This document shows positions 57,374 through 58,624 of a stretch of 58,624 nucleotides of DNA, piece after piece. Origin of the DNA: an uncultured Pelagibacteraceae bacterium (GTDB taxonomy: Bacteria; Pseudomonadota; Alphaproteobacteria; Pelagibacterales; Pelagibacteraceae); assembly GCA_902525935.1 (NCBI GenBank), contig CABZJA010000008.1, positions 1-58,624 of the forward strand. The letters are read 5' to 3'. The notes below the pieces were generated by a model. That model saw only the letters and a program-made list of their open reading frames with translations, was not told where the DNA came from and made no database searches. The position numbers were made by a program, and so were the translations under genes. How positions within the stretch are numbered: position 1 is the stretch's first letter; each line of letters begins with the position of its first letter.

Positions 57374-57924
57374 TGTTCGATGATAATTCATATAGGATGA
57401 AAATGTCGAAAACAATTGAGGTTTTTTCTAAAGAGCTTAGTTCTTTAAGAACAGGGAGAGCAAATGCTAGCATGTTAGACTTAATAAAAGTTGATGTTTA
57501 TGGGCAAAAAATGCCTATAAATCAACTTGCAACTATTACTACGCCAGAAGCTAGAACAATAAATATTCAAGTATGGGATACAAATAATATCGAACTGATT
57601 GACTCTGCAATCAAAAAATCAGAGTTAGGATTAAATCCTCAAACTGACGGTCAATTAATGAGATTACCAATTCCAGATCTAAGCGAGGAAAGAAGGATAG
57701 AAATAAAAAAAATTATTAGATCAATGGGCGAAAAGTGTAAAATTTCTATTAGAAATATTAGAAGAGATGCAAATGACGAAATAAAAAAATTACTAAAGTC
57801 AAAAGATATATCCGAGGATGATGAAAAGAAATTAGAAAAAAAAATTCAAGATTATACTGATAAAAATATAAATATAATTGATGAAAAAGTTTCGGTTAAA
57901 GAAAAAGAAATAATGACTATATGA
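57373..57924 (+). CDS. frr: Ribosome recycling factor
   Basis: The 183-residue protein has the RRF features LRTGRANASMLDLIKVDVYG (about 26-45), the hinge DLSEERRIEIKKIIRSMGEKC, and a helical C-terminus. It splits post-termination ribosomes with EF-G. A uridylate kinase gene (pyrH), often between tsf and frr, is missing here; it may be elsewhere. It overlaps uppS by 4 nt (ATGA). Confidence 0.97.
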   Translation: MFDDNSYRMKMSKTIEVFSKELSSLRTGRANASMLDLIKVDVYGQKMPINQLATITTPEARTINIQVWDTNNIELIDSAIKKSELGLNPQTDGQLMRLPIPDLSEERRIEIKKIIRSMGEKCKISIRNIRRDANDEIKKLLKSKDISEDDEKKLEKKIQDYTDKNINIIDEKVSVKEKEIMTI

Positions 57925-58613
57925 TACAACCTCAACATGTAGCCATAATCATGGATGGAAATGGCAGATGGGGAATTAAAAAAAAAAAATCTAGAAATTA
58001 CGGTCATAAAAGAGGATTAGTTGCTGTAGGCAATATCATAAATGCAGCTATAAAAAAAAAAATTAAATATATAACACTATTTATTTTTTCAACTGAAAAT
58101 TGGAAAAGACCAATTAAAGAAGTAAATTATTTGTTCAATCTTTTGGAAAGCTATATTGATAAAGAAATTGATAATTTATTAAAAAAAAATATAAAAATTA
58201 AAGTAATAGGTAATATTAAACCTTTTCCGAAAATATTAAAACTTAAAATAAAGAAATTAGAAAAATTAACATCTAGAAATAAAAATATTCAAATAAATAT
58301 GGCTTTGAATTATGGCTCAAGAGAAGAAATTATAAATACATTCAAGATACTAAAGAATAAAAATATAAAAATAAATGAAAAAAATTTTGAAAAATTTTTA
58401 TACACCAAGGATATACCTGACCCTGACATTTTAATTAGAACAGGAAATACTAAAAGAATAAGTAACTTCTTAACTTGGCAATTAATTTATACAGAAATTT
58501 TCTTTCTGAAAAAAATGTGGCCCGATTTTACAAAAAATGATTTTTTTAAAATAATAAATAAATTTAAAAAAATAAATAGAAATTTTGGTGGATTAAATGT
58601 CAGAGGCGGTTAA
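57921..58613 (+). CDS. uppS: Undecaprenyl diphosphate synthase (cis-prenyltransferase)
   Basis: The 230-residue protein has the Z-prenyltransferase motifs IIMDGNGRWG (D12 catalytic), FIFSTENWKRP (about 54-64), NMALNYGSREEI, and DPDILIRTGNTKRISNFLTWQ with the C-terminal arginines that hold the pyrophosphate. It makes the lipid carrier for peptidoglycan and glycan synthesis. It is Lys-rich. It overlaps the next gene by 17 nt. Confidence 0.97.
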   Translation: MIQPQHVAIIMDGNGRWGIKKKKSRNYGHKRGLVAVGNIINAAIKKKIKYITLFIFSTENWKRPIKEVNYLFNLLESYIDKEIDNLLKKNIKIKVIGNIKPFPKILKLKIKKLEKLTSRNKNIQINMALNYGSREEIINTFKILKNKNIKINEKNFEKFLYTKDIPDPDILIRTGNTKRISNFLTWQLIYTEIFFLKKMWPDFTKNDFFKIINKFKKINRNFGGLNVRGG

Positions 58614-58624
58614 AAGAGTAATTA
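58597..58624 (+). CDS. Start of a further gene, probably cdsA (phosphatidate cytidylyltransferase)
   Basis: An ATG at 58597 in another frame than uppS reads MSEAVKRVI up to the window edge. The cytidylyltransferase gene cdsA usually follows uppS in alphaproteobacteria and often starts with a short charged N-terminus like this. Only nine residues are seen, so the identity rests on gene order. Confidence 0.45.

Noticed and set aside
1..58624. CRISPR arrays, insertion sequences, prophage genes, toxin-antitoxin pairs
   Set aside because: No regularly spaced repeats, transposase motifs, phage structural genes or toxin pairs were recognised on either strand.

Overview
The window reads as a chromosomal segment of a SAR11-clade alphaproteobacterium (Candidatus Pelagibacter or a close relative). 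The signs are a strongly A/T-rich sequence, very short intergenic gaps, many start/stop overlaps (TAATG, ATGA), small versions of several enzymes (biotin ligase, prolyl-tRNA synthetase), and gene orders familiar from alphaproteobacteria: tig-clpP-clpX-lon, nuoA-N followed by birA-coaX-rnj-DUF1467-proS-lolC-lolD-dnaE, and rpsB-tsf-frr-uppS-(cdsA). The lineage assignment is an inference from these features, not a database match.

Region 1 (1-7212) is mixed and partly accessory. It starts with a truncated FAD oxidase and an enolase-superfamily enzyme on the minus strand. On the plus strand follow a serine/alanine-glyoxylate aminotransferase, a renalase-like FAD protein, a lone cysteine-rich type IV prepilin, a small exported orphan, an FkbM methyltransferase and an exported SHOCT-tailed orphan. 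Between the last two lies a decayed 3' remnant of a second M24/creatinase-like gene, paralogous to the intact gene at 9989-11140.

Region 2 (7218-21490) is metabolic. A tightly packed seven-gene minus-strand run (GMC oxidoreductase, TerC, SDR, M23 peptidase, enoate hydratase-like protein, metal-ligand-poor M24 protein, M16 peptidase) diverges from a TRAP transporter (dctP-dctQ-dctM), an NCS1 permease and a zinc alcohol dehydrogenase. A strong hairpin terminator between dctP and dctQ probably sets excess binding protein over permease. The set looks like uptake and oxidation of a small organic acid or nitrogenous solute; the substrate cannot be read from the sequence.

Region 3 (21359-25453) holds small and housekeeping genes: DUF3047 protein, YbgC thioesterase, family-5 uracil-DNA glycosylase, histidine phosphatase, thioredoxin-like protein and a 3-hydroxyisobutyrate dehydrogenase-like enzyme. 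It also has two short membrane-protein genes of 43 and 59 codons.

Region 4 (25489-31742) is proteostasis: a promoter, tRNA-Leu(TAG), trigger factor starting 6 nt after the tRNA CCA, ClpP, ClpX and Lon, then tRNA-Val(TAC) and tRNA-Asp(GTC).

Region 5 (31953-55596) is one long co-oriented run: the 14-gene complex I operon, then biotin ligase, type III pantothenate kinase, RNase J, DUF1467, ProS, LolC/LolD and DnaE. Region 6 (55606-58624) is the translation/envelope cluster rpsB-tsf-frr-uppS-cdsA, preceded by a leader that can fold into an H-type pseudoknot reaching the rpsB start region.

No CRISPR array, insertion sequence, prophage, rRNA gene or recognisable defence system was seen. The most notable items are the pseudogene relic, the rpsB leader pseudoknot, the tRNA-Leu/tig junction, the dctP attenuator, the cysteine-rich pilin, the two micro-ORFs and the metal-ligand-poor M24 protein. 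There is no gap over 300 bases without a gene.
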